Assembly (NCBI RefSeq): GCF_016728505.1
Contig: NZ_CP068159.1
Location: 496,001-560,000, forward strand
DNA length: 64,000 bases
Direction: 5' to 3'
From: Corynebacterium riegelii
GTDB lineage: Bacteria; Actinomycetota; Actinomycetes; Mycobacteriales; Mycobacteriaceae
Shown here piece by piece: positions 1-7,771 of this stretch (position 1 is the stretch's first letter; each line of letters starts with the position of its first letter). Under the pieces are notes generated by a model. The model ran no database searches and was not told where the DNA came from. It saw nothing but the letters and a program-made list of their open reading frames with translations. A program made the position numbers and the translations under genes.

Positions 1-11
1 CATAGTGACCT

Positions 12-1187
12 ATGAGAAAAGGCACCCCTGAATACAGGCGCGCGACAGTGGCCATGCTCTTTGTGGGCTTGGCCATTTTTTCGTCTCTGTACCTGACTCA
101 GGCGCTGCTTCCCATCCTCACCCGCGAGCTGCACACCACGCCATCAACCGCCGCGTGGACTGTCTCCGCCGCAACGGGTGCGTTGGCACTGTGCGTTGTG
201 CCGGCGTCCATCCTGAGCGAGAAGTTTGGCCGCGGACGGGTCATGACCGTCTCCGCCGTCACCGCCACCGCGCTGGGGTTTTCCGTGGCCCTGTCACAAA
301 ACATCGAGCAGATGATCGTGCTGCGCGCACTCCAAGGCATGCTGCTGGCAGGCACACCTGCGGTGGCCATGGCGTGGCTGTCCGAAGAGCTTGACCAGCG
401 CGACCTGCCCGGAGCGATGGGCCTCTACATCGCCGGCAACACCATCGGCGGGCTCATGGGACGCCTCATCCCCTCCTTTGTGCTGGAAGTAGCCTCGTGG
501 CGTTGGGCCCTTGCCGCCACCGCCACCATCAGCCTCTCGCTGGCACTTGCCGCCTGGTGGCTATTGCCTGAGCAGCGCAACTTCCACGCCAAGACAAGCA
601 TCCGGCCGGGTGCGGAGTTCCGCGCGATTGCAGGCCACCTGACCAACCCGCGCATTGTGGCACTGGCCAGCACGGCCTTTTTAGGCATGGGCGTATTTGT
701 GTCCATGTACAACTTCTTCGGCTTCCGCGCCATCAATGACTTTGGTCTGCCGCCGTCGCTAGCCGGCCTGACCTTCCTGTTGTACTTGTCCGGCACATGG
801 TCAAGCGCCAGGGCCGGCACGTTTGTGGGTCGCTTCGGCCGGGGTCGTGTGGTTGCTGCCGGTGCTGCCATGATGCTGGTCGGCGCCCTGATCGGTGCAA
901 GCGCAAACCTGTGGATCACGTTGATCGGCCTGCTGATCTTCACCGCCAGCTTCTTCGCTATGCACTCCACGGCAACCGGCTGGGTGGGCCAGATCGCTGA
1001 GCGCGACCGTGCGGAAGCCTCCAGTCTGTACGTGTTCTCCTACTACATGGGCTCTTCAATCCTCGGCGCGGCAACGGGTCGCGCGTTTGAGGCGCTACCG
1101 TGGGCAGGCTTCATGGGCGTGCTAGCCCTGCTGCTGGCGGTACTGACGGCGATTGCGGTGTGGTTGGCGCTGCGGGAGCGCCGCTAA
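12..1187 (+). CDS. MFS efflux transporter (DHA1, AraJ/YnfM-like)
   Basis: Predicted 12-helix proton-coupled exporter of the inner membrane; the substrate cannot be read from sequence. The 391-residue product has alternating hydrophobic segments throughout. The loop-2/3 motif-A-like stretch SEKFGRGRV (about residues 69-77) is echoed in the second half as GRFGRGRV (about 273-280), the internal duplication expected of MFS carriers. Length is normal for the family. The ATG at 12 is the first start available; only 11 bases of upstream sequence are in the window, so promoter and neighbours on the left are unseen. It converges on the minus-strand nuclease gene, 13 bp away. Family call is firm, drug specificity is inference. 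Confidence 0.85.
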   Translation: MRKGTPEYRRATVAMLFVGLAIFSSLYLTQALLPILTRELHTTPSTAAWTVSAATGALALCVVPASILSEKFGRGRVMTVSAVTATALGFSVALSQNIEQMIVLRALQGMLLAGTPAVAMAWLSEELDQRDLPGAMGLYIAGNTIGGLMGRLIPSFVLEVASWRWALAATATISLSLALAAWWLLPEQRNFHAKTSIRPGAEFRAIAGHLTNPRIVALASTAFLGMGVFVSMYNFFGFRAINDFGLPPSLAGLTFLLYLSGTWSSARAGTFVGRFGRGRVVAAGAAMMLVGALIGASANLWITLIGLLIFTASFFAMHSTATGWVGQIAERDRAEASSLYVFSYYMGSSILGAATGRAFEALPWAGFMGVLALLLAVLTAIAVWLALRERR

Positions 1188-1200
1188 CCGCGCACCTGGC

Positions 1201-2703
1201 CTATTTCATCTGATCAATGAGCGGCACGCCCGGCGCGCCGCTAGTTAAGAAGTCACGCACGGCGCGGGTGGCGCGGCAGTCGTCCTCGTTGTAGCGCAGC
1301 AGCATGTCGCGGGCGGCCTGGTTTCCAAGGCGCGCTGCGCGCCGTAAAGCAATGGAGCGCTCGCCGTCCACGTCCTCGTCTTCCCAGGTGTACCCGGCTG
1401 CCGGGGCGAGCACTTTCAGGCCCAGCCCGTCGGTTCCCACCAGGTGTTTGCGTGCGTAGGCGAACACGTCGACCCACTCATCGCTGCTCAGAAACGCCGC
1501 GACCTCTGCTGCATCCACGGAGCCGAACCGCTTCGCTGAGCTGCGCATCCAGTAGTTCTCGCCTCCCGCGGCAAAGCAGTATGCCCGGAAGGTTTTGCCC
1601 GCAGAGCTTGCTGCTTGTTTGCGCTGACGCAACCACCCCCAAAACTGCCCAAAGTTTCGCTCCTCCGCCGCCGAATCAGCACCGCCAACCTCGTCCCACG
1701 TGACAAAGGAGTAGTAGCGCTGCCCATCAAAGGCGCCCCACAGGTAGGCACCTTGGTCCAGGTAGGCCTCCATGTCGATATCAATCTCCACATCAGCACG
1801 CGGGATGGTGATCTCGCCGGGGCGGCGAAGCAGCGGAATGTCCTTACGCCAGGCGCGGGCGATGGCGGAGGGTTCGCCCACGTTGGCGTCGATTAGCATC
1901 TGCACCGTGGTGATCCCCTCATCGCGCAACACGTCGCCGCGGCCGCCGGGAAGAACCAGCGAAATATCGTCCAGCTCCTCCAGGCGCGGGCGGCACAACT
2001 CCCAGAACCGGCAGGTCGCGCACTGTTTCAAGCGCTTCGGCTCAGCGGGGATCGGGGCAGTGAGCGCCTCAATCAGTGGCGGGATGAACCGCTCCACATC
2101 CCCGATGTAGGCGCGTGTGCGGTCCTGGCCAATCACGCCACCGCGGCCGGTGGCCTTGCCGTAATCGCGCAACAGCATCTCCGCGATGGCCAGGCGGTAG
2201 CCGTCCACGGTGTGGTGGCGCGGCTTCGCCGGCACCTCAAGCGGTGCGGACAACCCAAGCCGGCCAACCGGGATCATCGCCATACGCGAGGTCTCATGCG
2301 CACGCGCCACCCGGTGATTCGAGATGATCACCGGCAGGTAATCGTGGCCGTCGCGCACCAGCACGTCCACGTCCGCAACCACGCGCACGCCCTCAATCTG
2401 GCCCGTCAACCTAGCGTTTGTAATCACGTGTGCGCCGGCGCGTATCGCAGCGATCGTGTGCGCTGCCTGCTCGTCGTCCCCATCCGCCGGGTCCACATCA
2501 ACCCGGATGAACAGCTTCCTGCGGCCATCACCCACCGCACGCTTGGTGGGAAGTGCGTTGAGAACAAGGGCGCGTGCGGCGTCTATACGCGGCTGGCGCT
2601 CCAGCGACTCCGGCAACGGCGGGATATTCGGGTGCACCGCGCGCTGGTGGAGCCTATAGCGGCAACCCACCAGATCATTCGCACGCACTTGGGCCGGGAA
2701 CAT
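1201..2703 (-). CDS. TM0106-family RecB-like nuclease (Cas4-type N-part, RNase H-like C-part)
   Basis: Predicted 500-residue DNA-processing nuclease. Four cysteines placed like the Fe-S cluster of Cas4/AddB nucleases are visible: Cys14, then Cys228, Cys231 and Cys237 (motif CATCRFWELC). The C-terminus carries RYNEDDCRAT (about residues 470-480), matching the RNase-H-like half of TM0106/YprB-type proteins. The RecB-core region reads VADVDVLV followed by LPVIISNHR, so the usual D/E-x-K end of the nuclease motif is not obvious; catalytic activity may be altered. I placed the start at ATG 2703 because the reading frame upstream of it runs antisense through the next gene and is Cys/Phe/Ser-rich shadow sequence. 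Cellular role is unknown. Confidence 0.75.
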   Translation of the reverse strand: MFPAQVRANDLVGCRYRLHQRAVHPNIPPLPESLERQPRIDAARALVLNALPTKRAVGDGRRKLFIRVDVDPADGDDEQAAHTIAAIRAGAHVITNARLTGQIEGVRVVADVDVLVRDGHDYLPVIISNHRVARAHETSRMAMIPVGRLGLSAPLEVPAKPRHHTVDGYRLAIAEMLLRDYGKATGRGGVIGQDRTRAYIGDVERFIPPLIEALTAPIPAEPKRLKQCATCRFWELCRPRLEELDDISLVLPGGRGDVLRDEGITTVQMLIDANVGEPSAIARAWRKDIPLLRRPGEITIPRADVEIDIDMEAYLDQGAYLWGAFDGQRYYSFVTWDEVGGADSAAEERNFGQFWGWLRQRKQAASSAGKTFRAYCFAAGGENYWMRSSAKRFGSVDAAEVAAFLSSDEWVDVFAYARKHLVGTDGLGLKVLAPAAGYTWEDEDVDGERSIALRRAARLGNQAARDMLLRYNEDDCRATRAVRDFLTSGAPGVPLIDQMK

Positions 2704-2770
2704 CACAATGCCCCAAATGCTACCCGTCGCGCGCGCCGTACATGGACCGTACATGGGTAAGGTGGACGCC

Positions 2771-3157
2771 ATGGGAATTCTCAAGTCCATCCGCAAGAAC
2801 AGCAAAAAGCAGCTGAAGAAGGTTGAAGCGGAAGTAAAAAAGGCCGAGGCAACCGCCCGCAAGTACTCCCGCGACGAGGCCAAGGCTGACCTGCGCATCG
2901 CACAACTGCTGGACAAGGCAGAAAAGCGCCTGCTTAAGGAAGAGCAGAAGGGGCTGAAGCGCAAGCGCAAGCACGAAAAGGACCTGGCCAAGGCGCACCT
3001 GAAGCGTATCGACGAAGCCGGCCTGACCAAGAAGAAAGCCAAAAACCTCGCCGGCGCACTGCGCGTTCTGGTTCCGGTGCTGCTGCCGCTGATCTACAAG
3101 GGTCTGACCGCTTACCAGCAGCGCGAACTGGACAACCGCGCCGCCAGCCAGCGCTAG
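2771..3157 (+). CDS. DUF6474-like Lys-rich coiled-coil protein
   Basis: A 128-residue protein of unknown function. Residues 1-90 are extremely rich in Lys, Glu and Ala and read as a continuous charged helix or coiled coil. Residues about 95-118 form a hydrophobic stretch (LRVLVPVLLPLIYKGL) that could be a membrane anchor. This layout matches a family (DUF6474) conserved in mycolic-acid actinobacteria. ATG 2771 is preferred over the in-frame ATGs at 2708 and 2753 because AAGG lies about 8 bases before it. It is divergent from the nuclease gene, with 67 bp between the starts, and its stop abuts the convergent response regulator. Confidence 0.7.
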   Translation: MGILKSIRKNSKKQLKKVEAEVKKAEATARKYSRDEAKADLRIAQLLDKAEKRLLKEEQKGLKRKRKHEKDLAKAHLKRIDEAGLTKKKAKNLAGALRVLVPVLLPLIYKGLTAYQQRELDNRAASQR

Positions 3158-3160
3158 AAC

Positions 3161-3832
3161 CTACAGCACGCCCATCTCGCGGGCGGACGCCACCGCGGAG
3201 GTGCGGGAGCGCACACCCAACTTGTCGTAGATATGCACAAGGTGGCTTTTCACCGTGGCCTCCGACAACATGAGCTCCGCGCCGATCTCGCGGTTGGATG
3301 AGCCGGCGGCCACCAGCTGCAGTACCTCCAGCTCACGCGGGGTGAGTGAGGAGCGCGGGGTGCGCTCACGCGTAGCCAGCTTGTCGCGCACGGTTGGTGA
3401 CATCGGCACCGCCTCACCGGCGGCGCCATCCGCAACGCTTTCATCCATGCCCGCCACGGATCGGACGGCGGCGAGGAGTTCTTCCGGCGGGGCGTCTTTC
3501 AGCATGTAGCCCACCGCACCGGCCTCGATGGCGCCGAGGATGTCAGCGTCCGTGTCGTAATTGGTCACCACCAGCACCTTTGGCGGGTTGGTCATGGAGC
3601 TGCGGATGGCGGCGGTGGCTTGCGCCCCCGTCATCACGCGGGTGCCCTGGGGGCCAGCGCCGAAACGCAGGTCCATCAGGATTACGTCAATGCCCCCGGC
3701 CTGAGCCGTGGCAATTGCGCCTTCCGCGGTGGCTACCTCACCAACCACCATGATGTCGTCTGCCTGCTCCAACACAGAGCGCAGGCCAAGGCGCACAATC
3801 TCATGATCATCAGCCAGTAACACGCGAATCAT
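3161..3832 (-). CDS. NarL/FixJ-family response regulator
   Basis: The 223-residue DNA-binding response regulator is the partner of the histidine kinase encoded immediately upstream (17 bp gap, same strand). The receiver domain covers residues 1-120, with the acidic pair ADD at 7-9, phospho-acceptor Asp54 in LMDLRFG, and the conserved Lys in LKDAPPEE. A LuxR-type helix-turn-helix occupies the C-terminus: LTPRELEVLQL, then SNREIGAEL and ATVKSHLVHIYDKLGV. Regulon unknown; the divergent lipoprotein gene beyond the kinase is the nearest candidate target. Confidence 0.9.
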   Translation of the reverse strand: MIRVLLADDHEIVRLGLRSVLEQADDIMVVGEVATAEGAIATAQAGGIDVILMDLRFGAGPQGTRVMTGAQATAAIRSSMTNPPKVLVVTNYDTDADILGAIEAGAVGYMLKDAPPEELLAAVRSVAGMDESVADGAAGEAVPMSPTVRDKLATRERTPRSSLTPRELEVLQLVAAGSSNREIGAELMLSEATVKSHLVHIYDKLGVRSRTSAVASAREMGVL

Positions 3833-3849
3833 GCCATCATCCTAACTGT

Positions 3850-5085
3850 CTAGTCCGAACTATCTACAGCACCGTCCACAGGCACCGCCACGGAGATTGC
3901 CGTCGGCCCGCCCGGCGCGGACTCAATGGTCAGCTCCCCGCCAAGCTCCGCGGCGCGCGAACGCATCGCATCCAACCCCAGGTGGCCAAGACCTGCGGGT
4001 TTGCCGGCTTGCGCTGCAACGTCAAAGCCCACGCCGTTATCCACAACGTCCAGGCGGATCTCCTCAGGCTCGTGCGTAAGTGTTACCCGCACGCGGCTCG
4101 CCCCCGAATGCTGCACGGCATTCGACACCGCGCCTTGGGCGATGCGCAGCAGCCCAGCCTCCACACGCATGGGCAGTTTCTGCGGCTCACCGTGGGTTTC
4201 CACCTGGATATCCATGTCGCTGGCATGCGCAAAGTCCGCGGCAATCCGCTCCAGAGCTTCGCTTATCGACGCTTCGCGCAACCCCGCCGGCGTCAACGCC
4301 GCAATCATCGCGCGAGTCTCCGCCAAGTTGTTAGACGCCGCCCGGCGTGCCGCCTCCATCCGGCGCAGCGGCTGTTCAAGCTCTTCTTCAGCCACGTCAA
4401 GGTTGCCCAAGTCCCGCTCGGCGGCGTGCAGCAACATTTGGATAGAGGACAAGTTCTGCGCCACCGTGTCATGAATCTCGTGCGCCAAGCGTTCGCGCTC
4501 CTGCGCCACACCTGCTTCGCGTTCGGACTCGGCGAGTTGTTCGCGGGTGGACAGTAGCTCGTCGATAAGCAGAAGCCTCTCGCGGCTCACCCTGCCGATG
4601 GTGGTGAATGCATAGTTGATTGCCACCACCACAACGGCGGACAGGGCCGGGCCCATAATGCCGCCGAGGGTGAGCCCGGTGGGGATCTGGAAGATGATGG
4701 CAATGGCCAGGTCAATGGCCACAAACAGCAAACCCCGCCAATCATTAAACGCACGCAGGGAAACAAAGAACAGCAGAAACACCCAGTAGATGGCCACCGG
4801 CGAGATGGTCATGTCTGAAATCCACACCGCCGTGACCGCACTGAGCCACACCAGCTTGCCCAACGTGCCCCACCGCGGCATCTCCACCATGCCGTAGAAC
4901 AACAGGAACGAAAACGCGGTGACCAGCACAATGTGCAGCAACGCCTCATTCAGCGGCATCCGAGCAAGCGCGAGCAGGGACACCAGCACCAAACTCACAG
5001 CCAAGACGGTCACGCCGGAGTCAATAGCTTTGTTGTCTGGGATGTCTGCGGGGTCCCGCTCCAACATCACTAGTCTGGAGCTCAT
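3850..5085 (-). CDS. Sensor histidine kinase (HisKA_3 type)
   Basis: A 411-residue membrane kinase that should phosphorylate the adjacent NarL-type regulator. About five or six hydrophobic segments lie in residues 22-160. The HisKA_3 dimerisation domain has phospho-acceptor His205 in AHEIHD, and the HATPase_c domain has DNGVGFD and the glycine-rich GLGHLGL box. The start at ATG 5085 is preferred over the extended frame and over ATG 5067: a -10-like TAGTCT sits exactly 7 bases upstream on the minus strand, consistent with a leaderless mRNA, while no Shine-Dalgarno precedes either ATG. With this start the codon overlaps the lipoprotein start on the other strand (CATG at 5083-5086). Signal unknown. 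Confidence 0.88.
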   Translation of the reverse strand: MSSRLVMLERDPADIPDNKAIDSGVTVLAVSLVLVSLLALARMPLNEALLHIVLVTAFSFLLFYGMVEMPRWGTLGKLVWLSAVTAVWISDMTISPVAIYWVFLLFFVSLRAFNDWRGLLFVAIDLAIAIIFQIPTGLTLGGIMGPALSAVVVVAINYAFTTIGRVSRERLLLIDELLSTREQLAESEREAGVAQERERLAHEIHDTVAQNLSSIQMLLHAAERDLGNLDVAEEELEQPLRRMEAARRAASNNLAETRAMIAALTPAGLREASISEALERIAADFAHASDMDIQVETHGEPQKLPMRVEAGLLRIAQGAVSNAVQHSGASRVRVTLTHEPEEIRLDVVDNGVGFDVAAQAGKPAGLGHLGLDAMRSRAAELGGELTIESAPGGPTAISVAVPVDGAVDSSD

Positions 5086-5098
5086 GCGTTTGAGACTA
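5071..5098. promoter_or_regulatory. Face-to-face leaderless promoters of kinase and lipoprotein genes
   Basis: On the plus strand TAGTCT (5071-5076) is followed by 7 bases and ATG 5084. On the minus strand TAGTCT (5098-5093) is followed by 7 bases and ATG 5085. Each -10 box therefore lies inside the coding sequence driven by the other promoter. Spacing fits leaderless transcription, which is common in corynebacteria. No convincing -35 was seen. This is inference from spacing only. Confidence 0.45.
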
Positions 5099-5668
5099 CC
5101 CACCCTGCTCCTGTGCGCGGCCCTGGCGGGGTGCGCGGGCGCATCGGACAACCCCGGTGCGCCGGGTGCTTCGGACAACACCGACGCACCGGAAGGAGCT
5201 GAAGCCGCTGAGGCCCCCGCCGGCGACGGCCTGCCGTTAGACGCACTGCCGGGCACAGACCGCAACGGCTGGGTCGACTGCCCCTACCTGGACACGCAAT
5301 GGGTGGCAGACACCAACGGCCAACGCGTCACAGGCGTAGGCATCGACGAACGCTTCAACCCACCCGCCTGCCAATACTGGTCCTATCCTCCAGAGCCGCA
5401 ACTGACCGTGTTTGTGCGCCACATGCCCAGCCCACCAGAAGCGATGGCAGTAGTGGACTGGGCCATGCCTATCGACACCACCGCGCCGGCCGACCAGCCC
5501 GAAGGGTGGAACGGCGGACGCCACGGCGGCGGCGACGTCCCCGGCCGCCTCGGCGCCGGCTACGCGGTAGCGCACGGCGACACGGCCGTGGTGGTGTTTA
5601 CCAACCAAAACGAATCCGTTAAAGCACAGCTTGTTGCGGAGCAAGTTATCGCTAACCTAGGACTGTGA
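5084..5668 (+). CDS. DUF2020-family lipoprotein
   Basis: A 194-residue exported lipoprotein. The N-terminus is a short type II signal peptide with lipobox LAGC, so Cys17 would be lipidated after SPase II cleavage. An Ala/Pro/Glu-rich linker (about 18-50) tethers a C-terminal domain (about 55-194), with CPYLDTQWV, YWSYPPEPQ and a C-terminal VAEQVIANLGL, which resembles DUF2020, a family known mainly from corynebacteria and without assigned function. The start gives a perfect signal peptide, whereas the longer frame from 4919 would bury it. The stop overlaps the next start as GTGA, suggesting co-translation with the NUDIX-LOG gene. It is divergent from the two-component system. Confidence 0.8.
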   Translation: MRLRLPTLLLCAALAGCAGASDNPGAPGASDNTDAPEGAEAAEAPAGDGLPLDALPGTDRNGWVDCPYLDTQWVADTNGQRVTGVGIDERFNPPACQYWSYPPEPQLTVFVRHMPSPPEAMAVVDWAMPIDTTAPADQPEGWNGGRHGGGDVPGRLGAGYAVAHGDTAVVVFTNQNESVKAQLVAEQVIANLGL

Positions 5669-6657
5669 CTCAACCAGGGACCCAACCAGAAATCCGCGTC
5701 GCCGCCGTAGTGATCCGCAACCCCCAGGGCGCGGTGCTGTGCGTGCGCAAAAAGTCCAGCCCCCGCTTCCAACTACCGGGCGGCAAGCTTGAGGCCGGCG
5801 AATCGCCGCTGGACGCGGCCCTGCGCGAAACGTTAGAAGAGATCGGTCTCAACCTGGATCGGCACCAACTTGGGCTCCTCGGCCAGTTTTCTGCCGAGGC
5901 ATCCAACGAGCCCGGCCACACGGTGACCTCGACCGTGTTCGCCGCCCCAGCCGACGTGCTGGAGCGGGTGGGCGCCCAGCCGCAGCCGGCCGCTGAAATC
6001 GCTGAGGTGGACTGGATCCACCCGGCGGATACCGCTGGTTATGAGCTTGCTCCGCTGCTTGCCACCCGTATCTTCCCGGCGCTTCGCCCACGCGCGCTCA
6101 AGGCGGTCGCCGTCTTCGCCGGCGCTCGCGACGCCACCGACCCCGCCACGAGCGAACTTGCCTACGCGCTCGGCCAGGCACTTGCCAAGGCCGGCATCAC
6201 CCTGGTCTACGGCGGCTCCAAGCTGGGCCTTATGGGCCAGGTCGCCTCCGGCGCGCATGACGCGGGCGGTCGCACCCACGGCGTGCTCACCACACACCTG
6301 GCCAACTATGAGCTGAAGTATGACGAGCTAGATGAACTTGAACTGGTTGGCACCATGGCGGAGCGTAAAATCCGCATGAGCGAGCTTGCGGACGGCATCA
6401 TCGCACTCCCCGGCGGCGTGGGCACGCTTGATGAGCTCTTTGATGCCTGGACGTCCCAACAACTCGGCCTCAACCCCATCCCCATCGGGCTGCTGGGCTC
6501 CGAGTTCTGGCGCCCGCTTACCACCATGGTGGATCATATGGTTGCCCAGGGCTTCGTGCGGGCTACGGACCGGGAGCATTTACTGCTTGACGACGCCCCC
6601 GCCAGCCTCCTCACCCGCTTCCAAACCTGGATTCCGCCAGTACCCCGCTGGATCTAA
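5665..6657 (+). CDS. NUDIX hydrolase fused to LOG-family (TIGR00730) phosphoribohydrolase-like domain
   Basis: A 330-residue two-domain protein. Residues 8-140 are a NUDIX hydrolase with an intact box: Gly40, Glu46, Arg54-Glu55, Glu58-Glu59 and Gly61 follow G-x5-E-x7-RE-x2-EE-x-G. Residues 145-330 are a LOG/TIGR00730 Rossmann domain with the nucleotide loop YGGSKLGLMG (182-191), the ERK pair at 233-235, and PGGVGTLDE at 249-257. LOG enzymes release the base from nucleoside 5'-monophosphates; NUDIX enzymes hydrolyse nucleoside diphosphate derivatives. Together they suggest nucleotide sanitation, which is inference. Start is GTG 5665, overlapping the preceding stop (GTGA). Both domains look catalytically complete. 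Confidence 0.88.
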   Translation: MTQPGTQPEIRVAAVVIRNPQGAVLCVRKKSSPRFQLPGGKLEAGESPLDAALRETLEEIGLNLDRHQLGLLGQFSAEASNEPGHTVTSTVFAAPADVLERVGAQPQPAAEIAEVDWIHPADTAGYELAPLLATRIFPALRPRALKAVAVFAGARDATDPATSELAYALGQALAKAGITLVYGGSKLGLMGQVASGAHDAGGRTHGVLTTHLANYELKYDELDELELVGTMAERKIRMSELADGIIALPGGVGTLDELFDAWTSQQLGLNPIPIGLLGSEFWRPLTTMVDHMVAQGFVRATDREHLLLDDAPASLLTRFQTWIPPVPRWI

Positions 6658-6676
6658 ACAGCGCTTAAACAGCGAC

Positions 6677-6829
6677 TTAAACAGCGACGTCGTTGTACGG
6701 CATGAATGAGGACACCCAGGGAAACACCACGTTCATAAGCAGCAGGAACACCGCCACCAGAATCACGATGGTGATCAGCCATTTCACCGGCGGGGTACCG
6801 GGCAGTTTGTTCCACAGGTATGAGTACAT
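6677..6829 (-). CDS. Small membrane protein downstream of sortase
   Basis: A 50-residue open frame starting MYSYLWNKLPGTPPVKWLI and ending MPYNDVAV. A single transmembrane segment (about residues 16-38, WLITIVILVAVFLLLMNVV) is flanked by a Lys-containing N-terminus and a short hydrophilic tail, so N-in orientation is likely. It lies 27 bp downstream of the class E sortase on the same strand, and operon membership is likely. The clean codon structure and a well-formed membrane helix argue that it is real although short. Function unknown; a sortase accessory role is only suggested by position. Confidence 0.65.
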   Translation of the reverse strand: MYSYLWNKLPGTPPVKWLITIVILVAVFLLLMNVVFPWVSSFMPYNDVAV

Positions 6830-6856
6830 GTCCTAGGGCCTTCCGTTAGCTTTGCG

Positions 6857-7753
6857 TCATCTTTCAGTCATGGCGGCGGGCAGCGCACCCTCGCCGTCTG
6901 GGGTTTTCGGCACCGCCTCCGTCTTCACCGCGTGGATGATCATGCGCTCCTTGTTGGAGAACTGCGGGTGGCACGTGGTCAGCGTCAAGATGGACTCCAT
7001 GCCCGGCATAACTTCCGTCGACGGGGTTTCCGGCATGGGGTTGACCACGTTGATGTCGTTCGGCAGCGTGATGTGCCGTCCAAGCACTGAGGCATAGTCG
7101 CCGGTTGCTATGCGTTCGTTGAGGTCGGGTGGGAGGCACGTGGACGTCGATAAGCGACGAAGCTCCGCATCCCCCTCCATCGGCAGCACCCGGTAGGTGA
7201 CCCACTGAGTCTGGGTCTCAACCACAATTGCGTCGCAGGCATTGAGCTGGCCCAAGTCATTGAACGGCGCGCCTTTGCCCACGCGGTGGCCGGCCACGGC
7301 GAAGTTGCCGGGCTCACCAGGCATCTGCGTGCCGGGGTAGCGGCCAGGGCCGGCGAGCAGCGCTGTCGGGTCCACACCCTCAATGATGGCGAAGCGGTAA
7401 TCCGGGCCAAAGGAGGGAATGTACATGCGGGCAAAGGCGTCACCCTCCGCAGGCGCGTGGACGGAGCGGGGGTTAACCCAGTTTTCCTCCCATACCTCTT
7501 CAAGCCGTGACTGCGCCTCATTCTGCATCTTGCCGGAGGCGATGTTGGTCCAAAACGACTCATAGAACGCAAAGAGCAACAGCACCGCGCCAATGGTCAG
7601 CAGCACCTCACCAATAATCTGGCCAGGGGTGACGCGCGCAGGTTTGCGTGCCTTGTTACCGGAGTTCTTCCCCAGGTTCTCGCTCAAGTTCTCACCCGGC
7701 CAAAACGGTTGGGGTGCCCCGCCCATTGCCGCTCCCGTGGTTGCCGATTGCAT
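6857..7753 (-). CDS. Class E sortase
   Basis: A 298-residue membrane-anchored transpeptidase that should attach surface proteins to the cell wall. One N-terminal transmembrane helix (about 46-64) is followed by the sortase beta-barrel. The catalytic residues are visible as His156 in AGHR, Cys261 in TLTTCHPQ and Arg270 in NKERMII. The TLTTCHPQFSNKER signature is typical of class E enzymes, which in Streptomyces are known to accept LAxTG signals; the surface protein at 40446-43592 ends in LASTG. Start at ATG 7753, 6 bases after a minus-strand TAATGT, suggests a leaderless mRNA. It is divergent from the yidC-like gene with only 18 bp between start codons. Confidence 0.9.
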   Translation of the reverse strand: MQSATTGAAMGGAPQPFWPGENLSENLGKNSGNKARKPARVTPGQIIGEVLLTIGAVLLLFAFYESFWTNIASGKMQNEAQSRLEEVWEENWVNPRSVHAPAEGDAFARMYIPSFGPDYRFAIIEGVDPTALLAGPGRYPGTQMPGEPGNFAVAGHRVGKGAPFNDLGQLNACDAIVVETQTQWVTYRVLPMEGDAELRRLSTSTCLPPDLNERIATGDYASVLGRHITLPNDINVVNPMPETPSTEVMPGMESILTLTTCHPQFSNKERMIIHAVKTEAVPKTPDGEGALPAAMTER

Positions 7754-7757
7754 GGCC

Positions 7758-7765
7758 TAACATTA
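7758..7765. promoter_or_regulatory. Overlapping divergent -10 boxes (srtE-like / yidC-like)
   Basis: Plus-strand TAACAT (7758-7763) is 8 bases before ATG 7772, and minus-strand TAATGT (7765-7760) is 6 bases before ATG 7753. The two -10 boxes share four base pairs. Only 18 bp separate the start codons, so both messages would be leaderless and polymerase binding would be mutually exclusive. Confidence 0.45.
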
Positions 7766-7771
7766 ACGCAC

